Position numbers and translations under genes: made by a program | Source: Clostridium sp. | Lineage (GTDB): Bacteria; Bacillota; Clostridia; Clostridiales; Clostridiaceae | Length of the DNA: 43,805 nucleotides | Assembly (NCBI GenBank): GCA_029257045.1 | Contig: JARIDB010000070.1 | Span: forward strand, 1-43,805 | Reading direction: 5' to 3' | Shown: piece by piece, positions 1 through 7,771 of the stretch | Numbering within the stretch: the stretch's first letter is position 1 | Layout: every line of letters begins with the position of its first letter | The notes under the pieces: model-generated | Databases searched by the model: none | What the model was told of the DNA's origin: nothing | What the model saw: only the letters and a program-made list of their open reading frames with translations

Positions 1-27
1 GAGATATGTTAAATGAACATATCTCTC
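1..27. repeat. Perfect 10-bp inverted repeat at the left edge
   Basis: GAGATATGTT and AACATATCTC form a perfect 10-bp stem around a short loop. It is probably the terminator hairpin of a gene to the left of the window, but the flanking bases on that side are missing and no U-run follows on the + strand. Confidence 0.4.
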
Positions 28-135
28 AATACTTAGGTAGATAAGATTTCACGCTAAGTTCAATCTTTTCTATTATTAAGTTAAAATTATCTTATCATAT
101 TTTAAATTTATCTTTTACTATAAAAAATTCTTTAC

Positions 136-235
136 GTGATAATAGAGCATGTACTCCCCCGGATGAGAACAAGCCTTAAAAGGCTTATTCGCACCCGGGG
201 GAGATACCTGCTCTTTGAGATAGTTTCCATATCAC
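136..235. ncRNA. Candidate structured RNA, GC-rich multi-stem hairpin
   Basis: Nested pairing is visible by eye. GTGATA (136-141) pairs with TATCAC (230-235), GAGCA with TGCTC, CTCCCCCGG with CCGGGGGAG, and then comes an approximately 11-bp inner stem capped by an AT loop. The block is far richer in G+C than its surroundings, which argues that selection maintains the fold. I do not recognise the family: it lacks the SRP core, the tmRNA ends and the common riboswitch cores I know. Strand is undecided. It lies downstream of the suf operon and could be an independent small RNA or a 3' element of a gene to the left. Confidence 0.45.
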
Positions 236-256
236 ATATTCTAAACTTAAAATTTC

Positions 257-303
257 ATAATTCAGCTTGCTGAATTATTTCCTTTAGTATAATTACCACC
301 CTC
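257..303. repeat. Dispersed 47-bp intergenic repeat, copy A
   Basis: Nearly the same 47 bases recur at 23521-23567. Both begin ATAATTCAGCT and share the block AATTATTTCCTT followed by AGTATAA. Copy A also contains the perfect palindrome AATTCAGC-TT-GCTGAATT. No coding function is seen. Confidence 0.55.
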
Positions 304-330
304 AAATACACTTATATTATTATGTAACAT

Positions 331-548
331 AAAAAAAATTGGCGAAAATAAATAGATTGTGTGTAGTTGGTATATATCGAGCAATTAGAATTTCTTAGTG
401 AAAGAATGTTTCCAGGTCTTAGTGTTGATCCTTTGTTTGAGGGTACCGAGTTAAGGTCAACACTTGACATGGGAATATTCTGAGCTTAGAAATTCTTTGC
501 GTAGATATTAAACCAATGAAACACAACTATTTATTGTAGCCAATTTTT
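331..548. terminator. About 205-nt near-continuous hairpin with U-tracts on both strands, downstream of sufU
   Basis: TTGGC and AATAAATAG with TTGTGT at the left pair with ACACAA, CTATTTATT and GCCAA at the right. Further in, AGAATTTCT pairs with AGAAATTCT, TTTCC with GGGAA, and AGTGTTGA with TCAACACT, ending in a CCTT/AAGG-closed loop. On the + strand the stem is followed by six T, and on the - strand by eight T (331-338 complement). It can therefore act as the suf operon terminator, but it is much longer than an ordinary terminator and may be a structured RNA or a decayed repeat element. Confidence 0.5.
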
Positions 549-570
549 TAGTTCGTAGCATCAATATAGT

Positions 571-999
571 TTATTCCTTATCTATAGTTTCTTTTAGGGT
601 ATGCCATGCCAGTACTGCACATTTTACTCTAGCTGGCATATTTGAAATATTCTTTAAAACTATAGCATCTTCTAATTCTTCTAACTTTTCTTCATCATTA
701 ATTTCTCTTTTTATCATTCCAATAAAAGTTTCAACTAATTCTAAAGCTTCTTTTTTATCTTTACCTTTAATTAAATCGATCATCATTGAAGTTGAAGCTT
801 GTGATATAGCACACCCTTGGCCTGTAAAGGCTACATCTTCTATAATATCTCCATTTAATTTAACTTCTAAAGTTATTTCATCTCCACAACTTGGATTATG
901 GCCTTTTTCAGATAATACTTCTCCATCTAGCTTTCTTCTATTATGCTTAGAAGTGCTGTGTTCCATTATAAGTTGTGTATATATATCATTTAAATCCAT
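571..999 (-). CDS. sufU: Fe-S cluster assembly protein SufU
   Basis: 142 residues, the usual SufU length. This IscU-like zinc protein accepts sulfur from the cysteine desulfurase SufS and passes it to the SufBCD scaffold. The conserved ligands are visible: Cys38 with Asp40 in NPSCGDE, Cys63 in GQGCAISQAS and Cys127 in RVKCAVLAW, matching the three cysteines and aspartate of the Bacillus SufU family. It is the last gene of the leftward suf operon, starting 5 nt after the sufS stop, so translational coupling is likely. The SufU-specific insertion between the second and third cysteine is present, separating it from IscU. Confidence 0.95.
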   Translation of the reverse strand: MDLNDIYTQLIMEHSTSKHNRRKLDGEVLSEKGHNPSCGDEITLEVKLNGDIIEDVAFTGQGCAISQASTSMMIDLIKGKDKKEALELVETFIGMIKREINDEEKLEELEDAIVLKNISNMPARVKCAVLAWHTLKETIDKE

Positions 1000-1004
1000 T
1001 TATA

Positions 1005-2234
1005 CTACCTCCACTTTGCAAACATATCGTAGGTTTTCTTAACTGCTTCTAATAAACTATCAATATCTTCTTTTGTATTATAAAGATATATACTTGCTCT
1101 AGATGTTGAGTTTATTCCCATATATCTCATTAGAGGCTGAGCACAATGATTACCAGCTCTTACACAAACTCCAAAAGTATCAAAGATTGAAGCTACATCA
1201 TGAGGATGAACTCCATCTATTGAGAAGGATAGTACTCCTCCTTTTTTATCTGCTTCTTTAGGTCCATATATTGTTACATAAGGTAGTTTAACCATTTCTT
1301 CTAAAACATAAGCCATTAGACTTTTTTCTATTTTCTCCACATTATCCATGCCTATTTCATTTAGATAATCTATAGCTTTTGATAATCCTACAGCTGCTTC
1401 AACATTTTGTGTTCCTGCTTCGAATTTATATGGTAGTACATTAAAAGTAGTTTCTTGTTCATATACGTATTCTACCATATCACCACCGAACATTAAAGGA
1501 GGCATCGTTTCTAGTAAGTCCTTCTTTCCATAAAGAACACCTATCCCCATTGGGGCAAGCATCTTATGTCCAGCAAATACTAAGAAATCTGCATCTAAAT
1601 CTCTAACATCTACTTTCATATGAGGAACACTTTGTGCTCCATCAACTATTACTATAGCCCCTTTTGAATGAGCATATTCTGCTATTTCTTTAATTGGATT
1701 TATAGTACCTAGAGTATTTGAAACTTGCGCTATACTTACTATCTTAGTTTTTTCTGTTATCTTACTTTTAACTTCATTTTCTGTTAATTCACCATTTTCA
1801 TTAGTGTACATATATTTTAAAGTTGCACCTTTTGCCTTAGCTACTTGTTGCCAAGGAATAAGATTTGAATGATGTTCTGAAATTGCAATTACAATTTCAT
1901 CACCTTCATTAATATAAGTCATTCCATAAGACATTGCTAAAAGATTAAAGGCTTCTGTTGCATTTTTAGTAAATATAATTTCTTCAACATACTTTGAGTT
2001 TATAAAGTTTTTAACTTTTTCTCTTGCTTCATCATAAGCATCTGTTGCAGCTACACTTAATGCATAAGCTCCTCTATGAGGATTAGCATTTGAGGTTTTA
2101 TAGTAGTTATCTATAGCATCTATAACAACTTGTGGCTTTTGTGTTGTTGCTGCACTATCTAAATAAACTATTCTCTTACCATTTGTCTCAATATTTAATG
2201 TTGGAAAATCCTTAAAAAATTCTCTATTATTCAT
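1005..2234 (-). CDS. sufS: Cysteine desulfurase SufS
   Basis: 409 residues. A PLP-dependent group II desulfurase that converts cysteine to alanine and loads persulfide sulfur onto SufU. PLP lysine Lys224 lies in FAGHKMLAP, the aspartate that holds the PLP ring lies in VDGAQS (Asp198), and the catalytic Cys364 lies in RAGNHCAQP. The short active-site loop with RxGxHC is typical of SufS and unlike the longer loop of IscS/NifS. The start overlaps the sufD stop by 8 nt, and sufU follows after 5 nt, so the operon is tightly packed. Confidence 0.96.
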   Translation of the reverse strand: MNNREFFKDFPTLNIETNGKRIVYLDSAATTQKPQVVIDAIDNYYKTSNANPHRGAYALSVAATDAYDEAREKVKNFINSKYVEEIIFTKNATEAFNLLAMSYGMTYINEGDEIVIAISEHHSNLIPWQQVAKAKGATLKYMYTNENGELTENEVKSKITEKTKIVSIAQVSNTLGTINPIKEIAEYAHSKGAIVIVDGAQSVPHMKVDVRDLDADFLVFAGHKMLAPMGIGVLYGKKDLLETMPPLMFGGDMVEYVYEQETTFNVLPYKFEAGTQNVEAAVGLSKAIDYLNEIGMDNVEKIEKSLMAYVLEEMVKLPYVTIYGPKEADKKGGVLSFSIDGVHPHDVASIFDTFGVCVRAGNHCAQPLMRYMGINSTSRASIYLYNTKEDIDSLLEAVKKTYDMFAKWR

Positions 2235-3333
2235 TATCTAAACATCCTTTTATTGCTACAAGAATTTCGTTTCTTATTTCTTCACAATCAATCTTATCTA
2301 TAATTGGATTAAACGAACCTTCAATTATAATTCTTCTAGCATCGTTATGACTAAATCCTCTAGTCATTAAGTAGAATAATTTACTTTCATCTATTTTACC
2401 TGATGCAGCAGCATGCTCTCCTGATACATCATCTTCTTCACATAAAAGTAATGGTAATGCTTTAGCCTTTACTTTTGGCGATAATATCATGCAATATTCA
2501 TCTTCAACACCAGCACTTCTTGAAGCACCTCTTTTAAAGTCAATTGTTCCTCTAAAGATTTTGTTTGCTTCATCCTTTAAGGCACCTTTTGTTGTTATTT
2601 TAGATTTACTTCTTCTTCCAATATGAGTCATAACATAGTTCATATCTATTACTTTCTTTTCTTGTCCTAGATAGATTGAATATAATGAGGAAGTTGATGT
2701 TTCTTCTAATAAGTCTCCATGATAATTTGTTATACTAGCTTTTCCACCAAGTTCTATTGATATAAAATCAACATTACCATTGTATTTAACATCTGATAAA
2801 TTTGAATCAAAATTCATTGTATCTTTATTTAATAAATTTACTTTTGTAAGTTTCAATTTGCTATTATCTTTACTAAATACTCTTAAAATACCATTGTGGT
2901 ATCCTTCGCTCTCATCTAAAGAACTATATTTAATTATAATATTTGCTTCAGATTCTTCTTCTGAAATTATAGTTATATTATCAACTAATGTTGTATTATT
3001 CTTATCCATGTTGAATTCAATTATAATTGGAGTTTCTACTTTAGCTCTTCTAGCTATTTTAATAACATAACCTTGGTTAAAATCTTTATCACCTTGGTTT
3101 ATTATTTCTTCTGAAACACCGTATTTGAATTCTTTTTTATTGGGAATTATATTTCCTTTTTCAAGTTTTTCTATTGTAACTCCTTCTAAATCGCTAACGT
3201 TAAAAGTAACATTATCAAAACTTCCTATCTCAGGAGCTTTATAATCTTTCAAAGTTACATCATTAACATGTAGCCAACTTTTTGTTCTTACAGGAGTCTT
3301 GTTTAAATTATCAAATTTAATATTATTAACCAT
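2227..3333 (-). CDS. sufD: Fe-S cluster assembly scaffold subunit SufD
   Basis: 368 residues. SufD pairs with SufB and the ATPase SufC to form the SufBC2D scaffold on which Fe-S clusters are built in the cytoplasm. The C-terminal family signature is clear: SGEHAAASGKID with the conserved histidine, then FYLMTRGFSHNDARR. The middle is a beta-helix-like region of repeated short hydrophobic strands. It starts within the sufB stop (TAATG overlap) and its stop overlaps sufS by 8 nt. SufB and SufD are paralogous; gene order and the diverged N-terminal half identify this one as SufD. Confidence 0.93.
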   Translation of the reverse strand: MVNNIKFDNLNKTPVRTKSWLHVNDVTLKDYKAPEIGSFDNVTFNVSDLEGVTIEKLEKGNIIPNKKEFKYGVSEEIINQGDKDFNQGYVIKIARRAKVETPIIIEFNMDKNNTTLVDNITIISEEESEANIIIKYSSLDESEGYHNGILRVFSKDNSKLKLTKVNLLNKDTMNFDSNLSDVKYNGNVDFISIELGGKASITNYHGDLLEETSTSSLYSIYLGQEKKVIDMNYVMTHIGRRSKSKITTKGALKDEANKIFRGTIDFKRGASRSAGVEDEYCMILSPKVKAKALPLLLCEEDDVSGEHAAASGKIDESKLFYLMTRGFSHNDARRIIIEGSFNPIIDKIDCEEIRNEILVAIKGCLDNE

Positions 3334-4757
3334 TATCCTATGCTCCCTTCTAGTTCAAGCTTAATTAGATTATTCATTTCAACTGCATATTCTAAAGGTA
3401 ATTCTTTTGATATTGGTTCAACGAATCCTCTTACTATCATGGATTTTGCTTCTTCTTCAGTTATTCCTCTGCTCATTAGGTAGAAGATAGCTTCATCACT
3501 TATCTTACCTATTTTTGCTTCGTGTCCAATTTCCACATCATCTGTCATTATATCAATTACTGGAATTGTATCTGACTTAGATATATTATCAAGCATAAGT
3601 GATTCACAAGAAACTACTGATTTAGAATTGTGAGCATTAGCATTAACTTTAACTACACCTCTATAAGTTGCAGATCCACCATTTTTTGATATTGATTTAG
3701 AATTTATTGTTGAATAAGTATTTGGAGCTGCGTGGATTATTTTTGCCCCTGTATCTAAATTTTGTCCCTTACCTGCAAAGGATACACCAGTAAATTCAGC
3801 CTTAGCTCCTTCACCTTTAAGTATGCTCATTGGGTAAAGCATTGATATCTTAGAACCAAAAGATCCTGATATCCATTCAATTGTTCCATTTTTTTCAACT
3901 ATAGCTCTTTTTGTATTTAAGTTAAGCATATTTTTAGACCAGTTTTCTATTGTACTGTATCTAAGTTTTGCATTTTCTTTAACAAATAATTCAACACAAC
4001 CAGCATGTAGGTTTGTAACACTATATTTAGGTGCTGAACATCCTTCTATAAAGTGAAGTTCTGCATCTTCTTCTACAATTATTAGTGTATGCTCAAATTG
4101 TCCTGCTCCTGGTGAGTTTAATCTAAAGTAAGATTGTAGTGGAATATCTACTTTAACTCCCTTTGGTACATAAACAAAAGATCCTCCAGACCAAACCGCA
4201 CCATGTAACGCTGCAAACTTATGATCATTTCTAGTTACACATTTCATAAAGTATTCTTTTACTATATCTTCATGTTCCTTTAAAGCTGTTTCCATATCTG
4301 TGTATATAACTCCTTGTTTAACAAGGTCTTCTCTTATACTATGATAAACAACTTCAGAGTCATATTGAGCTCCAACACCTGCAAGAGAAGTCTTTTCTGC
4401 TTCAGGTATTCCAAGTAAATCAAATGTCTTCTTAATATCTTCTGGAACCTCTTCCCAAGTTCCATTTAATTTTGACTTAGGTCTAACATAGGTTACTATA
4501 TTATTCATATCTAATTCCTCTAAGTTAGGTCCCCAAGTTGGTAATTTTATTTTATTATAAGCTTCTAAAGATTTTAATCTAAACTCTTTCATCCATTCTG
4601 GATCATTTTTTTCTAAGGATATAGTTTCAATAATTTCTTTAGTTAGCCCTTTATCTGATTTAAATTCAAATGTATCTTCATTTTTAACATCATAGATTCC
4701 TCTATCCATATCATCTACGTATGTCCTGTTTTTATTTTCCACAGTTCTCACCTCCAA
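3333..4757 (-). CDS. sufB: Fe-S cluster assembly scaffold subunit SufB
   Basis: 474 residues, normal SufB length. Core scaffold subunit of SufBC2D. Recognisable blocks are VTRNDHKFAALHGAVWSGG in the middle, SVVSCESLMLD with a conserved cysteine, and the C-terminal EIGHEAKIGKISDEAIFYL with RGITEEEAKSMIVRGF, characteristic of SufB. The gene sits 1 nt after sufC and its TAA overlaps the sufD ATG. No frameshift or missing segment is seen. Confidence 0.96.
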   Translation of the reverse strand: MEVRTVENKNRTYVDDMDRGIYDVKNEDTFEFKSDKGLTKEIIETISLEKNDPEWMKEFRLKSLEAYNKIKLPTWGPNLEELDMNNIVTYVRPKSKLNGTWEEVPEDIKKTFDLLGIPEAEKTSLAGVGAQYDSEVVYHSIREDLVKQGVIYTDMETALKEHEDIVKEYFMKCVTRNDHKFAALHGAVWSGGSFVYVPKGVKVDIPLQSYFRLNSPGAGQFEHTLIIVEEDAELHFIEGCSAPKYSVTNLHAGCVELFVKENAKLRYSTIENWSKNMLNLNTKRAIVEKNGTIEWISGSFGSKISMLYPMSILKGEGAKAEFTGVSFAGKGQNLDTGAKIIHAAPNTYSTINSKSISKNGGSATYRGVVKVNANAHNSKSVVSCESLMLDNISKSDTIPVIDIMTDDVEIGHEAKIGKISDEAIFYLMSRGITEEEAKSMIVRGFVEPISKELPLEYAVEMNNLIKLELEGSIG

Positions 4758-4758
4758 A

Positions 4759-5511
4759 CTATTTTACTGATTTTTCTTTATATGCTTCATATCCGTTCTT
4801 TTCTATTTCTTCTGCTAATGTAGCATCTCCAGTTTTAACTATTTTTCCATCAACTAGAATATGTACAAAATCTGCATTTAAATTTTCTAATATTTTAGTG
4901 TTATGAGTTATTATTAAAACTCCATTATTTTCATTAGCAAACATTTTAATACCTTCTGATACTACTCTAATAGCATCAACATCAAGGCCTGAATCTGTTT
5001 CATCTAATATTGCAAGTTTAGGATTTAGCATAAGCATTTGTAATATTTCATTTTTCTTTTTTTCTCCACCTGAGAAACCAACATTTAAATATCTCTTTGC
5101 ATATTGTGCATCCATCTTTAAATCTCTCATATTATTCTTTAAGTCTTTATCAAACTTTAAGAATTTAATTAATTGTCCATCTATTGCTATCTTTGAACTT
5201 CTTATAAAGTTTTCAACTGTTATTCCAGGAACTTCCTCCGGGTGTTGGAAAGATAGGAATAATCCCTTCTTAGCTCTCTCATCTGTTCTTAGCCCTGTAA
5301 TATCTTCACCTTCAAAAGTTATTTCTCCAGCAGTTCTTATATATTTTGGATGAGCCATTAAAGCATTCGCAAGAGTAGATTTACCTGCACCATTTGGTCC
5401 CATTATTATATGGATTTCACCTTTATTTATTTTAAGGTCTAATCCTTTTAGTATCTCTTTTCCTTCTATTTCTGTCTTTAACCCATCTATATTTAATAAA
5501 ACATCACTCAT
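4759..5511 (-). CDS. sufC: Fe-S cluster assembly ATPase SufC
   Basis: 250 residues. ABC-type ATPase of the SufBC2D complex; it works with the soluble scaffold and not with a transporter. Walker A is GPNGAGKST (38-46), the signature loop is FSGGEKKK (146-153) and Walker B is LAILDE (166-171), followed by TDSGLDVDA. The start is supported by AAGGAGATG about 6 nt upstream. This is the first gene of the suf operon. The 354-bp space before it holds an extended -10 promoter and the terminator of the upstream hydrolase gene. No iscR/Rrf2 regulator is adjacent. Confidence 0.97.
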   Translation of the reverse strand: MSDVLLNIDGLKTEIEGKEILKGLDLKINKGEIHIIMGPNGAGKSTLANALMAHPKYIRTAGEITFEGEDITGLRTDERAKKGLFLSFQHPEEVPGITVENFIRSSKIAIDGQLIKFLKFDKDLKNNMRDLKMDAQYAKRYLNVGFSGGEKKKNEILQMLMLNPKLAILDETDSGLDVDAIRVVSEGIKMFANENNGVLIITHNTKILENLNADFVHILVDGKIVKTGDATLAEEIEKNGYEAYKEKSVK

Positions 5512-5561
5512 ATTTACATCTCCTTAAATAATTTTTTATTTCAATCCCTATTGTTTCACTC

Positions 5562-5601
5562 TGATTTAATTATATCATACTAAAAACCTATGATTTAATC
5601 A
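5562..5601 (-). promoter_or_regulatory. suf operon promoter with paired TGATTTAAT sites
   Basis: On the - strand an extended -10 (TGA then TATAAT, 5569-5577) lies about 60 bp before sufC; the -35 is poor. The 9-mer TGATTTAAT occurs twice, at 5562-5570 overlapping the -10 and at 5591-5599. The second is part of the perfect palindrome TGATTTAATCA (5591-5601). Two copies 29 bp apart suggest an operator, possibly for an Rrf2/IscR-type or other regulator. Promoter position is moderately sure, the operator is inference. Confidence 0.45.
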
Positions 5602-5696
5602 AATAGTATTTTTTTCAATTTAACTTTTATATACAGTAATTTTCCCCAGTTAACTAATAATAGCTTTCCATATCTTTCTTTTTTTCTTTTTTTCTC

Positions 5697-5730
5697 AAAA
5701 AAACAGGCTTAAACTCCATTAAGCCTGTTT
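5697..5730 (-). terminator. Intrinsic terminator after the hydrolase gene
   Basis: AAACAGGCTTAA and TTAAGCCTGTTT form a perfect 12-bp stem; the - strand continues with a run of seven T. It separates the upstream hydrolase gene from the suf operon. Confidence 0.85.
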
Positions 5731-5865
5731 TATTATTTATTGCTTTTAATCAAATTCTCTTAACTAAAGTATATATTCTCATTTCGCCATACTTAATTTT
5801 ATCTTTTTCTCTCTTATATACTAAATTTTCAAAACTTTTCTTTACTTTATTTTAATTTTAAATTT

Positions 5866-6831
5866 TTAATTTTCTAAAAAGTTAAATATCTTATTCATAT
5901 AATCAAATATTATTTCATCTTTTTCTAAATATAATTCATGTTTTCCTTTTTCATATCTTATTATATTGCAATTTTCACAGATTTCTTTAAACTTTCTCTG
6001 GCCCTTGTCTCCAACTAAAGAATCCTTTCCTGCTTGAAATAATAAAATAGGTATCTTTATTTTATTATTTTCTTCATTCTTTAATAAATAATCTATATTT
6101 TCTAAAGCTTCATATACCCATTTAAAAGAAGCTCCACCTCTTTGTATTTCATTGTTAGCAGAAACTTCTTTATAGAATCTTCTATATCTCGATTCACTTG
6201 AAGTTTCAGCTAAGAAAAAATCATAATTTGCTTCAAAAGGAAAATTTCCAAAAGCAAAATCAAAACCTTTTCCAAATTCTATAACTAACTTACTTACTAA
6301 CTTAGTTATAGAATTTGGAATCTTTTCAACCTTAATCTCAAACATTGGAGAATTTAATATTGCTTTCTTAAAGTAAGTTGGATACCTTGTAAGAAATATC
6401 CCTCCAATAGTACCACCCATAGAATGAGAAAATAAATATAGTTCTTTATATGTTCCTTCTAAACTATCTATAAATATTTTTATATCTTCTATATAATCAT
6501 TAAAATCTTCAATATGTACTTGTGTTTTATCTGTAGTTCCAAGACTGCCAGACCTGCCATGTCCTCTATGTTCTATTATATAAACCGAATAACCTTCCAT
6601 GATAAAGTAATATATTATTTCCTTATATTTTTCAATGCATTCTGTAAATCCATGAGATATTAAAATACTTCCTTTTTCTTCTTTTAACTTGTATTTTTCA
6701 TAATATATTTTCAAGTTATCTTTTCCATTTATATAGCCATATTCTCTGTATTCTTCTAGTTTTTTATCTACTTTATTAAGATCTTCATCCTCTGTTCCAT
6801 AATTTTCTATATAATAACTTCTTTTTTCCAT
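5866..6831 (-). CDS. Alpha/beta hydrolase, monoacylglycerol lipase / lysophospholipase-like
   Basis: 321 residues with a Serine_aminopeptidase-S33 type fold. Family marks are ISHGFTECIEKY (oxyanion region), EHRGHGRSG, and the nucleophile elbow FSHSMGGT with Ser137. Asp270 in QAGKDSLV and His298 in GKHELYLEKD complete the catalytic triad. Members of this group hydrolyse monoacylglycerols or lysophospholipids, but the substrate cannot be read from the sequence. There is no signal peptide, so it is probably cytoplasmic. It is a single-gene unit with its own terminator at 5697-5730. Confidence 0.85.
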   Translation of the reverse strand: MEKRSYYIENYGTEDEDLNKVDKKLEEYREYGYINGKDNLKIYYEKYKLKEEKGSILISHGFTECIEKYKEIIYYFIMEGYSVYIIEHRGHGRSGSLGTTDKTQVHIEDFNDYIEDIKIFIDSLEGTYKELYLFSHSMGGTIGGIFLTRYPTYFKKAILNSPMFEIKVEKIPNSITKLVSKLVIEFGKGFDFAFGNFPFEANYDFFLAETSSESRYRRFYKEVSANNEIQRGGASFKWVYEALENIDYLLKNEENNKIKIPILLFQAGKDSLVGDKGQRKFKEICENCNIIRYEKGKHELYLEKDEIIFDYMNKIFNFLEN

Positions 6832-7041
6832 AACAAAATACCTCTATTATTAAAAACTCTTTTTAGATATTTTGTCCAAAGTTATTATTTTTATGAAAAT
6901 AATTAATTATAGTACCTCATAATTTTCATTCTATATTTAAAGTTATTATATAAGCAAAAGTGAATCTTAGTAATTAATAATATGTTTTAATTTATATTAG
7001 AAATTATTGAAAATCGAAACCTTATAACATATCCTCATACC

Positions 7042-7629
7042 TTAATCTTCAATTAAAAAGTTTTGTATTCCTAAATAAGCCTTAACATCTATTTTAAAAT
7101 TAGATTTTAAAAGTTCTTTTAATTCTTCTTTATCTAATAATAAAACCTCTATATCTTCATCATCTTCTAAATCATCTGAAGATATTTCTCCTTTGCAGCT
7201 ACAATAAACCATAGCTACAGATTCATCTGTCATTCCTGGTGATAAATATGTTTTATTTTTTGTCTTTTCTATATTTATATCTAAAAGTTCTAACCCTGTT
7301 TCCTCTTTTAGTTCTCTTTTTACAGCTTCTTTTATATCTTCATCTCCATCAATAAGTCCTGCTGGAAATTCAATTATATAGTCATTTATAGGAACTCTAA
7401 ACTGCTTTATTAAAACTAACTTATCCTTTTCTATATGTTTTGGTATTATAACTACTGCATCTATTTTATCTTCTTCACCTTTAAAAAATCTATTATTTAT
7501 CTTTTCAATAGGTTTTCTAGAAGCTATTGTCCAATTTCTATTTTCTCCGACTTTATTTGTATATTCAGCATCATACAACTTTAAATATTTAGTTGTTGCT
7601 AAAGTATTAATTTTATTAACCTTTGTCAT
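7042..7629 (-). CDS. nudF: Nudix hydrolase, ADP-ribose pyrophosphatase
   Basis: 195 residues. The Nudix box is complete at 91-113 (G-x5-E-x7-REL-KEE-TGL), so the metal-binding glutamates are intact. The neighbouring residues EFPAGLIDGDE and an N-terminal domain with NWTIASRKP resemble ADP-ribose pyrophosphatases that cleave ADP-ribose to AMP and ribose 5-phosphate. It has its own short intergenic spaces on both sides and is divergent from the AI-2E permease gene, with about 140 bp between starts. The family is certain; substrate specificity is inferred. Confidence 0.88.
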   Translation of the reverse strand: MTKVNKINTLATTKYLKLYDAEYTNKVGENRNWTIASRKPIEKINNRFFKGEEDKIDAVVIIPKHIEKDKLVLIKQFRVPINDYIIEFPAGLIDGDEDIKEAVKRELKEETGLELLDINIEKTKNKTYLSPGMTDESVAMVYCSCKGEISSDDLEDDEDIEVLLLDKEELKELLKSNFKIDVKAYLGIQNFLIED

Positions 7630-7771
7630 AAATTCACCTCATAATTTTTTATTTTCCATGTTTCTATTATATTCCTTTACAAATAATTTAAAAAGCTTTT
7701 TACTTTCTATTATTGTTTTTGATTAGGTTTGAATGTATAATATTTCTAATACTTATAAAGGATGTGCATTA

